DNA from: Streptomyces sp. S465
Lineage (GTDB): Bacteria > Actinomycetota > Actinomycetes > Streptomycetales > Streptomycetaceae
Direction of reading: 5' to 3'
Assembly: GCF_026898115.1 (NCBI RefSeq)
Contig: NZ_CP114036.1
Location: 2,418,001-2,482,000, forward strand
Length of the DNA stretch: 64,000 nucleotides
How positions within the stretch are numbered: the stretch's first letter is position 1; each line of letters begins with the position of its first letter. The notes under the pieces were generated by a model. It was not told the origin of the DNA and ran no database searches. It saw nothing but the letters and a program-made list of their open reading frames with translations. The translations under genes were made by a program, and so were the position numbers. This document shows positions 43,638 to 55,139 of the stretch, in pieces.

Positions 43638-44876
43638 CTAATTGATGCCGGACCGCATTCCCGGAACGAGGGCCGCCAGCCCGCAGACGAAGAGCCCCGC
43701 GGCCCCCAGCGCGGGCGTGTTGAGCCCCCATGCCGCGGCCATCGCCCCGCCCAGCAGCGCGCCGAGCGGGGCGCCCGCGATCGACAGGGTGCGGAAGGCC
43801 GAGCTCACCCGGCCGAGTGTCCCGTCGGGGCTGCGCCGCTGGGTCATCGTCACCTCGATCACGTTCCAGATGATCCCCGCGAAGCCGAAGAGGCCCATGG
43901 CGGCGACCGCGACCGGCAGGCTCCGTATCGCCCCGAGGGCGACCAGGGCGCCGATCTGCGCGGTGCCGCACACCGCGAGGGCGCGGGCGTTCCCCAGCTT
44001 CTCGGTGAACCGGGCGGCCACCAGCCCCCCGATCACACTGCCGATCCCGTACACGGTGATCACGACGGCGTACCCGGTGTTCCCGGCGTCCAGCCAGCCG
44101 GTGATGTGCAGCACCAAGGTGGCGATGAGCGCGCCGATGCCGATGTTGCACAAAGTGGTGGAGGCGCACAGCGCCCGCAGCATGCGGTCCCGCCACAGCA
44201 CGGCCAGGCCCTCGGCGATGTCCCGCCGCAGCGACCCGCCCGGCGGGCGCGAATCCCGCGGAGGGGGTGTCACCCCCAGCGAGGCGACCAGCGCGGCGGC
44301 GACGAGATAGGTGACCGCGTCCGCCGCGTACGGCATCGCGGCGCCCAGGCCGAGCAGCACCGGCACCAGCGGGGCGCCCACGAACCGGCCCATGACCTCC
44401 TGGCCGGTCATCAGCCGGGCGTTGGCCCGGCCCAGCGCCTCCTGGCCCACCACCGACGGCAGCAGCGCCGTGGCCGCGTTGTCGAACAGGGTCTGGAGCG
44501 TGGTCAGCGCGAAGGCCAAGGCGATCAGCAGCCCGACGGTGGCCCGGTCCAGCCACACCGCGACGGCGAACCCCGCCATCAGGACGGCCCGCACGCCGTC
44601 CACCGCCCACATCGCCCGCCGCTGGTCCACCCGGTCGGCGATCGCCCCGCCGATCAGCCCGAACAGCAGCCACGGCAGGAAGCCGCAGGCGGTCACCAGC
44701 GAGACCAGCACCGGCGAATCGGTGAGCGAGACGGCCAGCAGCGGCAGCGCCGCACCCCGCAGGGCGTCCCCGAACCGGGAGACGAGCGCGGCCGCCCACA
44801 GCCGCCCGAACCCCCCGCGCCACGCGGGCACCGCCGCCTTCCCGGCGCCCCGCTCACCGGCGTCCACCGCGGTCAT
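43638..44876 (-). CDS. MFS transporter (MFS_3/EntS-like)
   Basis: A 412-residue 12-helix transporter. RLWAAALVSRFGDALRGAALPLLAV is the N-terminal helix region; motif-A-like IGGAIADRVDQRRAM near 75-89; a repeat of the loop is ARFTEKLGNARAL near 270. The protein resembles exporters of the enterobactin/macrolide class. ATG at 44876, preceded by GGGGGAG. Its neighbours are housekeeping genes and give no substrate hint. A hairpin upstream separates it from rbpA. Confidence 0.85.
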   Translation of the reverse strand: MTAVDAGERGAGKAAVPAWRGGFGRLWAAALVSRFGDALRGAALPLLAVSLTDSPVLVSLVTACGFLPWLLFGLIGGAIADRVDQRRAMWAVDGVRAVLMAGFAVAVWLDRATVGLLIALAFALTTLQTLFDNAATALLPSVVGQEALGRANARLMTGQEVMGRFVGAPLVPVLLGLGAAMPYAADAVTYLVAAALVASLGVTPPPRDSRPPGGSLRRDIAEGLAVLWRDRMLRALCASTTLCNIGIGALIATLVLHITGWLDAGNTGYAVVITVYGIGSVIGGLVAARFTEKLGNARALAVCGTAQIGALVALGAIRSLPVAVAAMGLFGFAGIIWNVIEVTMTQRRSPDGTLGRVSSAFRTLSIAGAPLGALLGGAMAAAWGLNTPALGAAGLFVCGLAALVPGMRSGIN

Positions 44877-44948
44877 GACGCTCCCCCCTGGGCCTCGGCC
44901 CCGCCCCTGCGATCCAGCACCCCATGACCGTAGCCCGCACCACTGACA

Positions 44949-44994
44949 ACGGCCCGGCCGCGCACCCCTCGCAGGAGGTGCCCGGCCGGGCCGT
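44949..44994 (-). terminator. Hairpin after the rbpA-type gene
   Basis: ACGGCCCGGCCG (44949-44960) pairs with CGGCCGGGCCGT (44983-44994); an inner GCACC/GGTGC extends the stem. It lies between the rbpA stop and the MFS start. Confidence 0.8.
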
Positions 44995-45011
44995 CGTACC
45001 GCGTGCTGTGT

Positions 45012-45347
45012 CTAGATCTCGCCCCGGAGCTTGGCGAGTGCCTCGGCGAGGATCGCCTCGCCGTCGGCGTCGCTGCGCCGCTCCCGTACGTACGCCAGAT
45101 GCGTCTTGTACGGCTCGGTGCGCGGCGGGTCCGGCGGATTGTCCCGGTCCTTGCCGGCCGGGAAGCCGCAGCGGGGGCAGTCCCACGTGTCAGGGATCTG
45201 CGCGTCGCTGGCGAAGCTCGGCACGGTCTCATGCCCGTTCGAGCACCAGAAGGAGATGCGCAGGCGCGGCGCCGATTCGCCTCGCTCGGCTTCTCCCATC
45301 GGCCCCGCTCCGACCCGACTTCCACGGATCGCGTTGCCACTTGCCAC
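45012..45347 (-). CDS. rbpA: RbpA-family RNA polymerase-binding protein (probable RbpB-type paralogue)
   Basis: A 111-residue protein with the RbpA layout: N-terminal RGSR, a beta-barrel core with WCSNGHETVPSFASDAQIP and DTWDCPRCGF (a possible Zn site with three cysteines), and a C-terminal sigma-interaction helix KTHLAYVRERRSDADGEAILAEAL. RbpA proteins bind RNA polymerase and the principal sigma factor in actinobacteria. The YKTHLAYVRERR and PPDPPRT segments differ from classical RbpA (THWDMLMERR), so this is probably the streptomycete paralogue. GTG 45347 with GGGAG upstream. Confidence 0.85.
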   Translation of the reverse strand: MASGNAIRGSRVGAGPMGEAERGESAPRLRISFWCSNGHETVPSFASDAQIPDTWDCPRCGFPAGKDRDNPPDPPRTEPYKTHLAYVRERRSDADGEAILAEALAKLRGEI

Positions 45348-45412
45348 GGTCGTAACTCCCTGCGTGATGGTGCCGCGAAGCCTCGATTGGCAGCTCCGCC
45401 GCCCGGCGCCCC

Positions 45413-45441
45413 AGTCTACGTAAGGCCCAACGCGCGTCCAG
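45413..45441 (-). promoter_or_regulatory. Vegetative-type promoter for the rbpA-type gene
   Basis: On the minus strand CTGGAC (45441-45436), a 17-bp spacer, TAGACT (45418-45413), about 65 bp before the GTG. This fits the principal sigma factor. No GGAAT-N18-GTT stress-type site was found here. Confidence 0.5.
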
Positions 45442-45563
45442 TGAGAGGAGTTACACCCGCCACCGAGGACGCCATGCCATCATAGGCCGCATATGGGCCC
45501 CGCTGGCGACGGTACGTCAGTTATCGGGCGTCAGCCGGGCCCTGAACGGGCCCCGCCGGAGCC

Positions 45564-45791
45564 TCAGTCGAGCTTCATCAGTAGTCCGAGCACGACGATG
45601 CAGACGAACCACAGCAGCCCGACCACCACGGTGATGCGGTCCAGGTTGCGCTCGGCGACCGAGGAGCCGCCCACCGAGGACTGCATCCCGCCACCGAACA
45701 TGTCGGACAGGCCGCCGCCCTTTCCCTTGTGCATGAGCACCAACATCATCAACAGGAGGCTGAAGATGATGAGGGCGATCGAGAACCCCAT
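45564..45791 (-). CDS. secG: Preprotein translocase subunit SecG
   Basis: A 75-residue two-helix membrane protein. Helix 1 FSIALIIFSLLLMMLVLM, a cytoplasmic loop HKGKGGGLSDMFGGGMQ that is the SecG signature, and helix 2 ITVVVGLLWFVCIVVLGLLM. ATG 45791; GTG 45797 (VIMGF) could add two residues. SecG stimulates SecYE translocation. It follows tpiA on the same strand, as in many Gram-positive chromosomes. Confidence 0.92.
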   Translation of the reverse strand: MGFSIALIIFSLLLMMLVLMHKGKGGGLSDMFGGGMQSSVGGSSVAERNLDRITVVVGLLWFVCIVVLGLLMKLD

Positions 45792-45904
45792 GATCACAGC
45801 TGGACCAACCTTCTCGGGCTTGAACGGACGTCGGGGGCCGGACGGTGCGCAGCACACCGCCCCGACCCCCGACAGGGTACGACGACCCGCGCGCTAGGGC
45901 CTAC

Positions 45905-46681
45905 TCACTGGTCGCGGAAACGAACGATCTTGACGAATTCGTCCGCGTCCAGCGACGCGCCGCCGATCAGTGCGCCGTCCACATCCGGCTGGGCCATGAT
46001 CGCGGCGACGTTCCCGGACTTCACCGAGCCGCCGTACTGGATCCGGACCTTGTCGGCGACCTCCTGGCCGTAGAGCTCGGCGAGCCGGCCGCGGATGGCC
46101 CCGCAGACCTCCTGGGCGTCCTCGGGGGTCGCGACCTCGCCGGTGCCGATCGCCCAGACCGGCTCGTAGGCGATCACGATGGTCTCGGCCTGCTCGGCCG
46201 GGACGTCCTTGAGACCGCCGTCCACCTGGGCGAGGGTGTGCGCGACCTGGTTGCCCGCCTTACGGACGTCGAGGCCCTCGCCGACGCACAGGATCGGCGT
46301 GAGGTCGTTGCGGAAGGCCGCCTTGACCTTGGCGTTGCACAGCTCGTCGGACTCGTTGTGGTACTGGCGCCGCTCCGAGTGCCCGACGACGGCGTAGGCG
46401 CACTTGAGCTTGGCCAGCATCGGGCCGGAGATCTCGCCGGTGTACGCGCCGGAGTCATGCGCGGAGATGTCCTGCGCACCGTACTTGATCTTCAGCTTGT
46501 CGCCCTCGACCAGGGTCTGCACCGACCGCAGGTCGACGAAGGGCGGCAGCACCGCGACCTCCACGGCCTCGTGGTCCTTGTCGGAGAGCGCGAAGGCGAG
46601 CTTCTGGACGTGGGCGATGGCCTCGAGGTGGTTGAGGTTCATCTTCCAGTTGCCCGCCATCAGCGGGGTGCGGTCACTCAC
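45905..46681 (-). CDS. tpiA: Triosephosphate isomerase
   Basis: A 258-residue TIM barrel. MAGNWKMN near residue 8 (catalytic Lys), [12 protein letters not shown] near 99 (His), [21 protein letters not shown] near 168 (Glu and loop 6), [10 protein letters not shown] near 215. GTG 46681 gives [11 protein letters not shown] and lies 4 bp after the pgk stop. It interconverts dihydroxyacetone phosphate and glyceraldehyde 3-phosphate. Confidence 0.96.
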   Translation of the reverse strand: MSDRTPLMAGNWKMNLNHLEAIAHVQKLAFALSDKDHEAVEVAVLPPFVDLRSVQTLVEGDKLKIKYGAQDISAHDSGAYTGEISGPMLAKLKCAYAVVGHSERRQYHNESDELCNAKVKAAFRNDLTPILCVGEGLDVRKAGNQVAHTLAQVDGGLKDVPAEQAETIVIAYEPVWAIGTGEVATPEDAQEVCGAIRGRLAELYGQEVADKVRIQYGGSVKSGNVAAIMAQPDVDGALIGGASLDADEFVKIVRFRDQ

Positions 46682-46685
46682 GGGT

Positions 46686-47888
46686 TCAGTCCTCCAGTGC
46701 GGCGAGGCCGGGGAGCGTCTTGCCCTCGAGGTATTCGAGGCTCGCTCCACCGCCGGTCGAGATGTGGCCGAAAGCGTTCTCGTCGAAGCCCAGGATGCGT
46801 ACGGCCGCGGCGGAGTCGCCGCCGCCGACCACGGTGAAGGCCGGGCTGTCCACGAGCGCCTGGGCCACGGCCCGGGTGCCCTCGGCGAAGTCGGGGTGCT
46901 CGAAGACGCCCATCGGGCCGTTCCAGAAGACGGTGGCCGCGTCGGCGAGCTTCGAGGCGTACAGCTTGCGGCTCTCCGGGCCGATGTCCAGCCCCTGCAG
47001 ATCGGCCGGGATCGCCTCCGCGGGGATGGTCGTCGGGTTCGCCGGGGCCTTGGTCTTCAGGTCCGGGAACTCGGACGCGGCCACGACGTCGACCGGGAGC
47101 ACGAACTCCACACCGCGCTCCCCCGCCCGGCGCAGATAGTCCTGGACCGCCGGGACCTGGTCCTCCTGGAGCAGCGAGCCGCCGACCTCGTGGCCCTGGG
47201 CCTTGAGGAAGGTGTAGGCCATGCCGCCGCCGATCAGGATGCGGTCGGCCTTCTCCAGGAGGTGGTCGATGACGCCGAGCTTGTCGGAGACCTTGGCGCC
47301 GCCGAGGACCACCACGTAGGGCCGCTTGACGTCCTCGGTGAGCTTCTTGAGGACGGACAGCTCGGCGGCGATCAGGTTGCCCGCCGCGTGCGGCAGCCGC
47401 GCCGGGAGGTCGTACACGGAGGCGTGCTTGCGGTGGACCGCGCCGAAGCCGTCGCCCACATAGAGGTCGGCGAGGGCGGCGAGCCGCTCGGCGAAGGCAC
47501 CGCGCTCGGCGTCGTCCTTACTGGTCTCACCGGCGTTGAAACGCAGGTTCTCCAGCAGCGCCACCTCACCGCCGCCGAGCGCCGCCACGGTGGCCCGCGC
47601 GCTGTCGTCCACGGTGTCGGTGGCGAAGGCGACCTGCTTGCCGAGGAGTTCGCCGAGCCGCCGGGCGACGGGGGCGAGGGAGAACCGGGGGTCCGGGGCG
47701 CCCTTGGGGCGGCCCAGATGCGAGGCGACGATCACCTTGGCGCCCTGGTCCAGGAGCTTGCTGATCGTCGGGACGGCGGCGCGGATCCGGCCGTCGTCGG
47801 TGATCGTCTCGCCGTCGAGCGGGACGTTCAGATCGGCGCGGACGAAGACCCGCTGCCCGGCGACCTGAAGATCGTCAATCGTCTTCAC
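46686..47888 (-). CDS. pgk: Phosphoglycerate kinase
   Basis: A 400-residue two-domain kinase. [15 protein letters not shown] near 13-27, [20 protein letters not shown] near 57-76, [13 protein letters not shown] near 195, [14 protein letters not shown] near 224, [10 protein letters not shown] near 323 and GGGDSAAAV near 359. ATG 47888. It makes ATP from 1,3-bisphosphoglycerate. It lies 83 bp after gap, with a hairpin in the gap, and is tightly linked to tpiA. Confidence 0.96.
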   Translation of the reverse strand: MKTIDDLQVAGQRVFVRADLNVPLDGETITDDGRIRAAVPTISKLLDQGAKVIVASHLGRPKGAPDPRFSLAPVARRLGELLGKQVAFATDTVDDSARATVAALGGGEVALLENLRFNAGETSKDDAERGAFAERLAALADLYVGDGFGAVHRKHASVYDLPARLPHAAGNLIAAELSVLKKLTEDVKRPYVVVLGGAKVSDKLGVIDHLLEKADRILIGGGMAYTFLKAQGHEVGGSLLQEDQVPAVQDYLRRAGERGVEFVLPVDVVAASEFPDLKTKAPANPTTIPAEAIPADLQGLDIGPESRKLYASKLADAATVFWNGPMGVFEHPDFAEGTRAVAQALVDSPAFTVVGGGDSAAAVRILGFDENAFGHISTGGGASLEYLEGKTLPGLAALED

Positions 47889-47912
47889 TGGGTTGACTCC
47901 TTGATCATGGAT

Positions 47913-47947
47913 CGGGGCCCGTTACGACGGTGTCGTAGCGGGCCCCG
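47913..47947 (-). terminator. Hairpin between gap and pgk
   Basis: CGGGGCCCGTTACGAC (47913-47928) and GTCGTAGCGGGCCCCG (47932-47947) form a 16-bp stem with one mismatch and a 3-nt loop. It may partly terminate or process the gap transcript before pgk-tpiA. Confidence 0.7.
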
Positions 47948-47971
47948 TTTCCTAGCTCATCGGGACAGCGG

Positions 47972-49078
<1,107 letters not shown>

Positions 49079-49266
49079 ATTGGCATCGGCGGCCCATGAC
49101 CACCGGAAAGTGGTACGGCCCGCCGATTGAGTCACGATTTGTCACGTGCTGTCAACGACGCAGCGTACGCAGCGCGTCGCCCCATCCCCGCACGGCCACA
49201 GGCACACCGACGACGGCGAAAGGGGATACCGGCCTGGCCGGTTGGGAGCGGCGCCGGGCACGCGTA

Positions 49267-49298
49267 CGCCCCCGGATCAGCTGAGCGATCCGGGGGCG
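49267..49298 (-). terminator. Terminator of the uvrC-rapZ-yvcK-whiA operon
   Basis: A perfect 12-bp stem CGCCCCCGGATC / GATCCGGGGGCG with an 8-nt loop, 30 bp beyond the whiA stop. Confidence 0.85.
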
Positions 49299-49328
49299 CG
49301 GGGCGGCTTCCGTGGCGTCTACGGGCGG

Positions 49329-50318
49329 TCAGCCGACCATGCCGTCGGCCATCTCCTCGGTCAGGCTGGACTCGGTGCCGGGGATGCCCAGGTCCTGGGC
49401 GCGCTTGTCGGCCATGGCCAGCAGCCGGCGGATACGGCCCGCGACCGCGTCCTTGGTCAGCGGCGGGTCGGCGAGGGCACCCAGCTCCTCCAGGGACGCC
49501 TGCTTGTGCTCCATGCGCAGCCGGCCGGCCGCGGCGAGGTGCTCGGGCACCTCGTCGCCCAGGATCTCCAGGGCGCGCTGCACCCGGGCCCCGGCGGCCA
49601 CGGCGGCACGGGCCGAGCGGCGCAGATTGGCGTCGTCGAAGTTGGCGAGGCGGTTGGCGGTCGCCCGCACCTCGCGCCGCATCCGCCGCTCCTCCCAGGC
49701 GAGGACCGACTCGTGCGCCCCCAGCCGCGTCAACAGCGCGCCGATGGCATCACCGTCCCGGACGACCACCCGGTCCACCCCGCGCACCTCGCGCGCCTTG
49801 GCCGCGATCTGTAGCCGGCGGGCGGCGCCGACCAGCGCGAGCGCGGCCTCCGGACCGGGGCAGGTCACCTCCAGGGAGGACGAACGGCCCGGCTCGGTGA
49901 GCGAGCCATGGGCGAGGAAGGCCCCGCGCCAGGCGGCCTCGGCGTCACAGGTGGCGCCGGAGACCACCTGCGGCGGCAGTCCGCGGATCGGCCGGCCGCG
50001 GCCGTCGACCAGGCCGGTCTGCCGTGCCAGCTGGTCACCGCCCGCCACCACCCGCACCACGTACCGGCTGCCGCGGCGCAGCCCTCCGGGGGCCATCACC
50101 ACCAGGTCCGAGGAGTGGCCGAAGATCTCCAGGATGTCCTTGCGCACTCTGCGGGCCGCGATCCCGGTGTCCAGCTCGGCCTCGATCACGATGCGCCCGC
50201 TGACCAGATGCAGGCCGCCCGCGAACCGCAGGATCGCCGAGACCTCCGCTTTCCGGCAGCAGGTCCGGGTGACGGGGAGCCGGGAGATTTCGTCCTTCAC
50301 CGCTGCCGTCATCGCCAT
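49329..50318 (-). CDS. whiA: DNA-binding protein WhiA
   Basis: A 329-residue WhiA. The N-terminal half is a LAGLIDADG-like domain ([19 protein letters not shown] near 20-38, [11 protein letters not shown] near 131). The C-terminal part is a helix-turn-helix ([29 protein letters not shown] near 278-306). WhiA acts with WhiB to start sporulation septation and chromosome segregation in Streptomyces. ATG at 50318 overlaps the yvcK end by 10 bp. Last gene of the operon. Confidence 0.95.
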   Translation of the reverse strand: MAMTAAVKDEISRLPVTRTCCRKAEVSAILRFAGGLHLVSGRIVIEAELDTGIAARRVRKDILEIFGHSSDLVVMAPGGLRRGSRYVVRVVAGGDQLARQTGLVDGRGRPIRGLPPQVVSGATCDAEAAWRGAFLAHGSLTEPGRSSSLEVTCPGPEAALALVGAARRLQIAAKAREVRGVDRVVVRDGDAIGALLTRLGAHESVLAWEERRMRREVRATANRLANFDDANLRRSARAAVAAGARVQRALEILGDEVPEHLAAAGRLRMEHKQASLEELGALADPPLTKDAVAGRIRRLLAMADKRAQDLGIPGTESSLTEEMADGMVG

Positions 50319-51328
50319 GGGCCGATCCTTCCATGCATCCGAAAAATACGGTCGTACGCGGCCGCCAGAAGCTCCGGGTCGTGCTTCGGGGCACCGTCGG
50401 TCGCGGCCACCGGCGCCAGCTCGACCGTGCCGCCCAGCCGCTTGGCGGCGTCGCACAGACTGCTCTGGTCCGGGACGGCGGCCTCGTCGGCCAGCACCAC
50501 GTCGAAGGCGAGTTTAGGGGCGTGTCGGGCCAAAACCTCCAAATGACGCTGCGGGGAGAAGCCGTCGGTTTCGCCCGGCTGAGGGGCGAGGTTCAGCGAC
50601 AGCACCCGCCGGGCCTTGGTCTCGGTGAGTGCCTGGAGCAGCTCGGGGACCAGCAGATGCGGGATCACGGAGGAGAACCAGGAGCCGGGCCCCAGCACCA
50701 CCCAGTCCGCGTCCATGACCGCCTCGACGGCCTCGGGGACAGCCGGCGGATCGGGCGGCACCAGATGGACCGACTGCACCTCGCCGGGGGTGAGGGCCAC
50801 GGTGGCCTGCCCGGCGACGGTGGAGACCTCGTCCGGACGCGCCGGGTCATGGCCGCGGACGTACGCCTGGAGCTCCAGAGGGACGGCCGACATGGGCAGC
50901 ACCCGGCCGTGGGCGCCCAGCAGCTTGCCGACCAGGTCGAGCGCCTCCACATGGTCGCCCAGCTGCTCCCACAGGGCGACGATCAGCAGATTGCCGACCG
51001 CGTGGCCGTGCAGCTCGCCCTCGCTGGTGAAGCGGTGCTGGATGACCCGCGCCCAGGTCTGGCCCCAGTCGTCGTCGCCGCACAGCGCGGCCAGGGCCTT
51101 GCGCAGATCGCCGGGGGGCAGCACGTCCAGCTCGTCGCGGAGCCGTCCGCTGGAGCCCCCGTCGTCGGCCACGGTGACGACGGCGGTCAGATCGCCGGTG
51201 ATCCGGCGCAGCGCGGCGAGCGACGCCGACAGACCCATGCCACCGCCGAGCGCGACGACCTTGGGCTGAGTGCCCCGGCTCGTGCGCGCCCCGACCAGCC
51301 GCCGCAGCCGCCTGGTACGGATGGTCAC
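50309..51328 (-). CDS. yvcK: YvcK/CofD-like protein (UDP-sugar-binding gluconeogenesis factor)
   Basis: A 339-residue Rossmann-like protein. [18 protein letters not shown] near 24-41, [16 protein letters not shown] near 52, [10 protein letters not shown] near 110 and [19 protein letters not shown] near 211. Family members bind UDP-sugars and affect peptidoglycan synthesis and carbon metabolism. The GTG start at 51328 overlaps the rapZ stop by 4 bp. Conserved between rapZ and whiA in Gram-positive bacteria. Confidence 0.93.
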   Translation of the reverse strand: MTIRTRRLRRLVGARTSRGTQPKVVALGGGMGLSASLAALRRITGDLTAVVTVADDGGSSGRLRDELDVLPPGDLRKALAALCGDDDWGQTWARVIQHRFTSEGELHGHAVGNLLIVALWEQLGDHVEALDLVGKLLGAHGRVLPMSAVPLELQAYVRGHDPARPDEVSTVAGQATVALTPGEVQSVHLVPPDPPAVPEAVEAVMDADWVVLGPGSWFSSVIPHLLVPELLQALTETKARRVLSLNLAPQPGETDGFSPQRHLEVLARHAPKLAFDVVLADEAAVPDQSSLCDAAKRLGGTVELAPVAATDGAPKHDPELLAAAYDRIFRMHGRIGPWR

Positions 51329-52260
51329 TCGCGCCCCATGTCCCGGTGGACGACAACGGTCTCCACGCCCTCGGCGGCCAGCCGCGGGGCGAGCCGCTCG
51401 GACATGGCGACACTGCGGTGCTTGCCGCCGGTGCAGCCGACGGCGATGGTCACATAGCGCTTGCCCTCGCGGCGGTAGCCCGCGGCGATGAGCTGGAGCA
51501 GCTCCGCGTAGCGGTCGAGGAACTCCTTGGCTCCGGGCTGGTTGAAGACATAGCCGGAGACCTCCTCGTTGAGCCCGGTGAAGGGGCGCAGCTCGGGGAC
51601 CCAGTGCGGATTGGGCAGGAAGCGGCAGTCCACCACCAGATCGGCGTCGACCGGCAGTCCGTACTTGTAGCCGAACGACATCACGGTGGCCCGCAGCTCG
51701 GGCTCCTCCTCGCCCGCGAACTGGGCGTCCATCTTGGCGCGCAGCTCATGGACGTTGAGACTGGAGGTGTCGATCACCAGATCGGCGTCTCCGCGCAGCT
51801 CGCGCAGCAGATCGCGCTCGGCGGCGATGCCGTCCACGATCCGGCCGTCGCCCTGGAGGGGGTGCGGGCGGCGCACCGACTCGAAACGGCGCACCAGGGC
51901 CTCGTCGGACGCCTCCAGGAACAGCACGCGCCGCTTGACGTTCTTGGCGGCGAGGTCGGCGAGGGACTCGCGGAGGTTGTCGAAGAAGCGGCGGCCGCGG
52001 ACGTCCACCACCACGGCGATCCGGGCCACATTGCCCTGGGAGCGGGCGCCCAGGTCGACCATGGTGGGGATCAGCGCGGGCGGCAGGTTGTCCACGACGA
52101 ACCAGCCGAGGTCCTCCAGACACTTGGCGGCGGTGCTGCGGCCCGCGCCGGACATTCCAGAGATGATCACCAGCTCGGGGATGGCCGCCACCTCGGCGGA
52201 CTCTCCCGACGTGCCCGTATTCACCTGCGCTCCGTCTCCGTGGTTCGTGTGTGCGGTCAT
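51325..52260 (-). CDS. rapZ: RapZ-family nucleotide-binding protein (RNase adapter homologue)
   Basis: A 311-residue P-loop protein. Walker [13 protein letters not shown] near 37, [15 protein letters not shown] near 57, [25 protein letters not shown] near 110, and the C-terminal [20 protein letters not shown] near 273. In enterobacteria RapZ controls glucosamine-6-phosphate synthase mRNA; in actinomycetes the target is unclear and the family binds nucleotides. ATG 52260 overlaps the uvrC stop (ATGA). Confidence 0.92.
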   Translation of the reverse strand: MTAHTNHGDGAQVNTGTSGESAEVAAIPELVIISGMSGAGRSTAAKCLEDLGWFVVDNLPPALIPTMVDLGARSQGNVARIAVVVDVRGRRFFDNLRESLADLAAKNVKRRVLFLEASDEALVRRFESVRRPHPLQGDGRIVDGIAAERDLLRELRGDADLVIDTSSLNVHELRAKMDAQFAGEEEPELRATVMSFGYKYGLPVDADLVVDCRFLPNPHWVPELRPFTGLNEEVSGYVFNQPGAKEFLDRYAELLQLIAAGYRREGKRYVTIAVGCTGGKHRSVAMSERLAPRLAAEGVETVVVHRDMGRE

Positions 52261-54368
52261 GGTCTGGTTCCCCCGTTCGACGACGCCGCGCCGGCGGCCT
52301 CGTCCTCAATGATCTCTCCTGTGGCGGTGTTCACCGCGGGCGCGGCCGGGGCGGACCCGGCGAGCGCCGCGGCGACCGTCTCGGCCGTCTTACGGCCGAC
52401 ACCCGGCACCTCGCAGATCTGCTCGACCGTGGCGGCGCGCAGCCGCTTGACCGAGCCGAAGTGCTTCAGCAGCGCCTGCTTACGGCTGTCGCCGAGACCC
52501 GGAACCGTGTCCAGCGGCCCGGCCTTCATCGACTTGGCGCGCTTGCTGCGCTGGTAGGAGATGGCGAAGCGGTGGGCCTCGTCACGGACCCGCTGGAGGA
52601 GGTAGAGCCCCTCGCTGCTGCGAGGCAGCACCACCGGGTCGTCCTCGTCCGGCAGCCACACCTCCTCGAGCCGCTTGGCGAGACCACAGACGGCGACATC
52701 GTCGACGCCGAGCTCTTCCAGGGCCCGCTTGGCGGCGGCCACCTGCGGCTTTCCGCCGTCGACCACGACGAGCTGGGGCGGATAGGCGAACCGCTTCGGC
52801 CTGCCCTCCTCGTCGACCGGGCCGGCGGGCCCGCCGACGGACTGCCCGTCGGGTCCGGGGACGCCAGGGGCTCCGGGGGTGCCGGTGGTGTCAGGGGCTC
52901 CGGGGGTGCCGGTGGCTCCGGTGGCACCAGGGGTGCCGATGGTCTCCTCTTCCCACTCCCCCGTCTTCTGCTTCTCCTGGAGATAGCGGCGGAAGCGGCG
53001 GCTGACGACCTCGTGCATGGAGCGGACATCGTCCTGCCCGGCGAAGCTCTTGATCTGGAAGCGGCGGTACTCACTCTTACGGGGGAGCCCGTCCTCGAAG
53101 ACCACCATGGAGGCCACCACGTCATCCCCCTGGAGATGGGAGATGTCGAAGCACTCGACGCGCAGCGGAGCGGAGTCCAGCCCCAGGGCCTCGGCGATCT
53201 CCTCCAGCGCCCGGGAGCGCGTGGTGAGGTCGGAGGCGCGCTTGGTCTTGTGCAGCGCGAGCGCCTGCTGGGCGTTGCGCTGGACGGTCTCCATCAGGTC
53301 CTTCTTGTCGCCGCGCTGCGGAATGCGCAGATCGACCCGGGAGCCCCGGCGATCGGCGAGCCACTGGGTGACCGGTTCGGCCGGGTCCGGCACGGCGGGC
53401 ACCAGGACCTCCTTGGGGACGGCGTCGCCGCGCTCCTCCCCGTACAGCTGCTGAAGGGCGTGCTCGACCAGTCCGGCGGTGTCGACGGCCTCGACCTTGT
53501 CGGTGACCCAGCCGCGCTGCCCGCGCACCCGGCCGCCGCGCACATGGAAGATCTGGACGGCCGCCTCCAGCTCGTCCTCGGCGACCGCTATCAGATCGGC
53601 GTCGGTGGCGTCGGCGAGGACCACCGCGTTCTTCTCCATGGCGCGCTTGAGCGCCCCTATGTCGTCACGGAGCCGGGCCGCCCTCTCGTACTCCATCTCC
53701 TCGGCGGCCTCGTGCATCCGCTGCTCCAGGCGGCGCAGATAGGTGCCGGTGCGGCCGGCCATGAAGTCGCAGAACTCCTCAGCCAGTTCGCGGTGTTCCT
53801 CGGCGGTGACCCGGCCGACGCAGGGGGCCGAGCACTTGCCGATGTAGCCGAGCAGACAGGGGCGGCCGATCTGGGCGGAGCGCTTGAACACCCCGGCCGA
53901 GCACGTGCGGACCGGGAACACGCGCAGCATCAGGTCGACGGTCTCGCGGATCGCCCAGGCGTGGGCGTACGGACCGAAGTAGCGCACGCCCTTCTTCTTG
54001 GCACCGCGCATCACCTGGACCCGGGGAAACTCCTCGTTGAGGGTGACGGCCAGGGAGGGGTAGCTCTTGTCGTCGCGGTACTTGACGTTGAACCGGGGGT
54101 CGAACTCCTTGATCCAGGAGTACTCGAGCTGTAGGGCCTCGACCTCGGTGGAGACCACGGTCCACTCCACGCCGGCGGCCGTGGTGACCATGGTGCGGGT
54201 GCGCGGGTGGAGGTTCGCCAGGTCCTGGAAGTACGAGGAGAGCCGCTGGCGCAGGCTCTTCGCCTTTCCGACATAGATCACCCGGCCGTGTTCGTCACGG
54301 AACTTGTAGACCCCCGGCGACTCGGGGATCTGTCCCGGCTTGGGGCGGTAGCTGCTCGGGTCGGCCAT
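52257..54368 (-). CDS. uvrC: Excinuclease ABC subunit C
   Basis: A 703-residue UvrC. GIY-YIG nuclease domain at 17-95 ([20 protein letters not shown]), Cys region at 155-190, UvrB-interacting helix pair at 210-245 ([15 protein letters not shown]), RNase-H-like domain at about 385-600, and C-terminal helix-hairpin-helix ([17 protein letters not shown]) near 650. It makes both incisions in nucleotide excision repair. An unusual collagen-like Gly-x-Pro/Thr linker (residues 478-517) is inserted in the C-terminal half. ATG 54368 chosen over GTG 54374. First gene of the uvrC-rapZ-yvcK-whiA operon. Confidence 0.95.
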   Translation of the reverse strand: MADPSSYRPKPGQIPESPGVYKFRDEHGRVIYVGKAKSLRQRLSSYFQDLANLHPRTRTMVTTAAGVEWTVVSTEVEALQLEYSWIKEFDPRFNVKYRDDKSYPSLAVTLNEEFPRVQVMRGAKKKGVRYFGPYAHAWAIRETVDLMLRVFPVRTCSAGVFKRSAQIGRPCLLGYIGKCSAPCVGRVTAEEHRELAEEFCDFMAGRTGTYLRRLEQRMHEAAEEMEYERAARLRDDIGALKRAMEKNAVVLADATDADLIAVAEDELEAAVQIFHVRGGRVRGQRGWVTDKVEAVDTAGLVEHALQQLYGEERGDAVPKEVLVPAVPDPAEPVTQWLADRRGSRVDLRIPQRGDKKDLMETVQRNAQQALALHKTKRASDLTTRSRALEEIAEALGLDSAPLRVECFDISHLQGDDVVASMVVFEDGLPRKSEYRRFQIKSFAGQDDVRSMHEVVSRRFRRYLQEKQKTGEWEEETIGTPGATGATGTPGAPDTTGTPGAPGVPGPDGQSVGGPAGPVDEEGRPKRFAYPPQLVVVDGGKPQVAAAKRALEELGVDDVAVCGLAKRLEEVWLPDEDDPVVLPRSSEGLYLLQRVRDEAHRFAISYQRSKRAKSMKAGPLDTVPGLGDSRKQALLKHFGSVKRLRAATVEQICEVPGVGRKTAETVAAALAGSAPAAPAVNTATGEIIEDEAAGAASSNGGTRP

Positions 54369-54511
54369 GGTGACCACCCTACTTGCGGGGGGTGACACAT
54401 CCGGCGCCCTCGGGACGCGGGTTGGTCAAGGTCCAGGGGATTCCGCAGCCGCCCGGATGCCGACCGAGCGCCGGGGCAGGCTTCGGGGCCCGCTCAGGCT
54501 TCGGGAGCCGC

Positions 54512-54937
54512 TCAGGCGTCGGGGCCCGCGACGAGCCGTCCGCCCTCCGCGGTGACCGGGACCGACGGCAGCGGCTTGACCGCGGGCCCCTGGAGGACCT
54601 TGCCGGTGCGGGCGTCGAACTGGCTGCCGTGGCAGGGACAGCTGATCGCGCCGTCCTCGACGCTGTCGACGACGCATCCGGCGTGCGTGCACACCGCGCT
54701 GAACGCCGTGAACTCACCCTTGGCGGGCTGGGCGACCACCACCCGCTGCTCGCGGTAGATCTTGGCGCCACCGACCGGGACGGCACCGGCCGTGCCGAGG
54801 TCGACGGGGGCGGTGGGCGTCGGGGACGCCTTCTTGTCCGATCCGTCCGGGGTGCAGGCCGCCGCCCCGAGCCCGGCGGCTCCGGCCAGCGCGGCGCAGC
54901 ACAGCACGGTTCGGCGGGAGGCGGGCTGGCGGGACAT
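54512..54937 (-). CDS. Tat-dependent Rieske 2Fe-2S lipoprotein
   Basis: A 141-residue protein. [19 protein letters not shown] is a twin-arginine leader ending in lipobox LGAAAC (Cys near 24), so it is probably a lipoprotein. A linker rich in Ser/Pro/Thr is followed by the Rieske fold with CTHAGC near 84 and CPCHGS near 102, giving Cys-His pairs for a 2Fe-2S cluster. ATG 54937. It is separate from the uvrC operon (143-bp gap with degenerate GGCTCAGG-type repeats). The redox partner is unknown. Confidence 0.88.
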   Translation of the reverse strand: MSRQPASRRTVLCCAALAGAAGLGAAACTPDGSDKKASPTPTAPVDLGTAGAVPVGGAKIYREQRVVVAQPAKGEFTAFSAVCTHAGCVVDSVEDGAISCPCHGSQFDARTGKVLQGPAVKPLPSVPVTAEGGRLVAGPDA

Positions 54938-55025
54938 GTGCGGCTCCTGGGGGTGTGGGGGCCCTCCGACCATACCGGCACAGATCTCTCCGTCCGCCGC
55001 CGCCTCCCCGGCTGGGCGAAAACGC

Positions 55026-55065
55026 TTGCGCAAACGTTTACGTCCGATCCCGGATGCGGTACGTT
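55026..55065 (+). promoter_or_regulatory. lacI promoter with overlapping LacI-type operators
   Basis: TTGCGCAA (55026-55033) and AAACGTTT (55032-55039) are overlapping perfect 8-bp palindromes, typical of LacI/PurR operators. TTTACG (55037-55042), 17-bp spacer and TACGTT (55060-55065) form a promoter whose -35 is covered. Just downstream are 9-bp repeats GAACCCGAC/T (55076-55115). Confidence 0.6.
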
Positions 55066-55139
55066 ACGGGCTCCGACGAACCCGATGAACCCCATGAACC
55101 CGACGAACCCGGCGACCTCGACGCGGAGGACCCCAGCGG

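Noticed and set aside
45348..45563. Oxidative-stress sigma (GGAAT-N18-GTT) promoter before the rbpA-type gene
   Set aside because: Pattern not present; a CTGGAC-N17-TAGACT promoter fits better.
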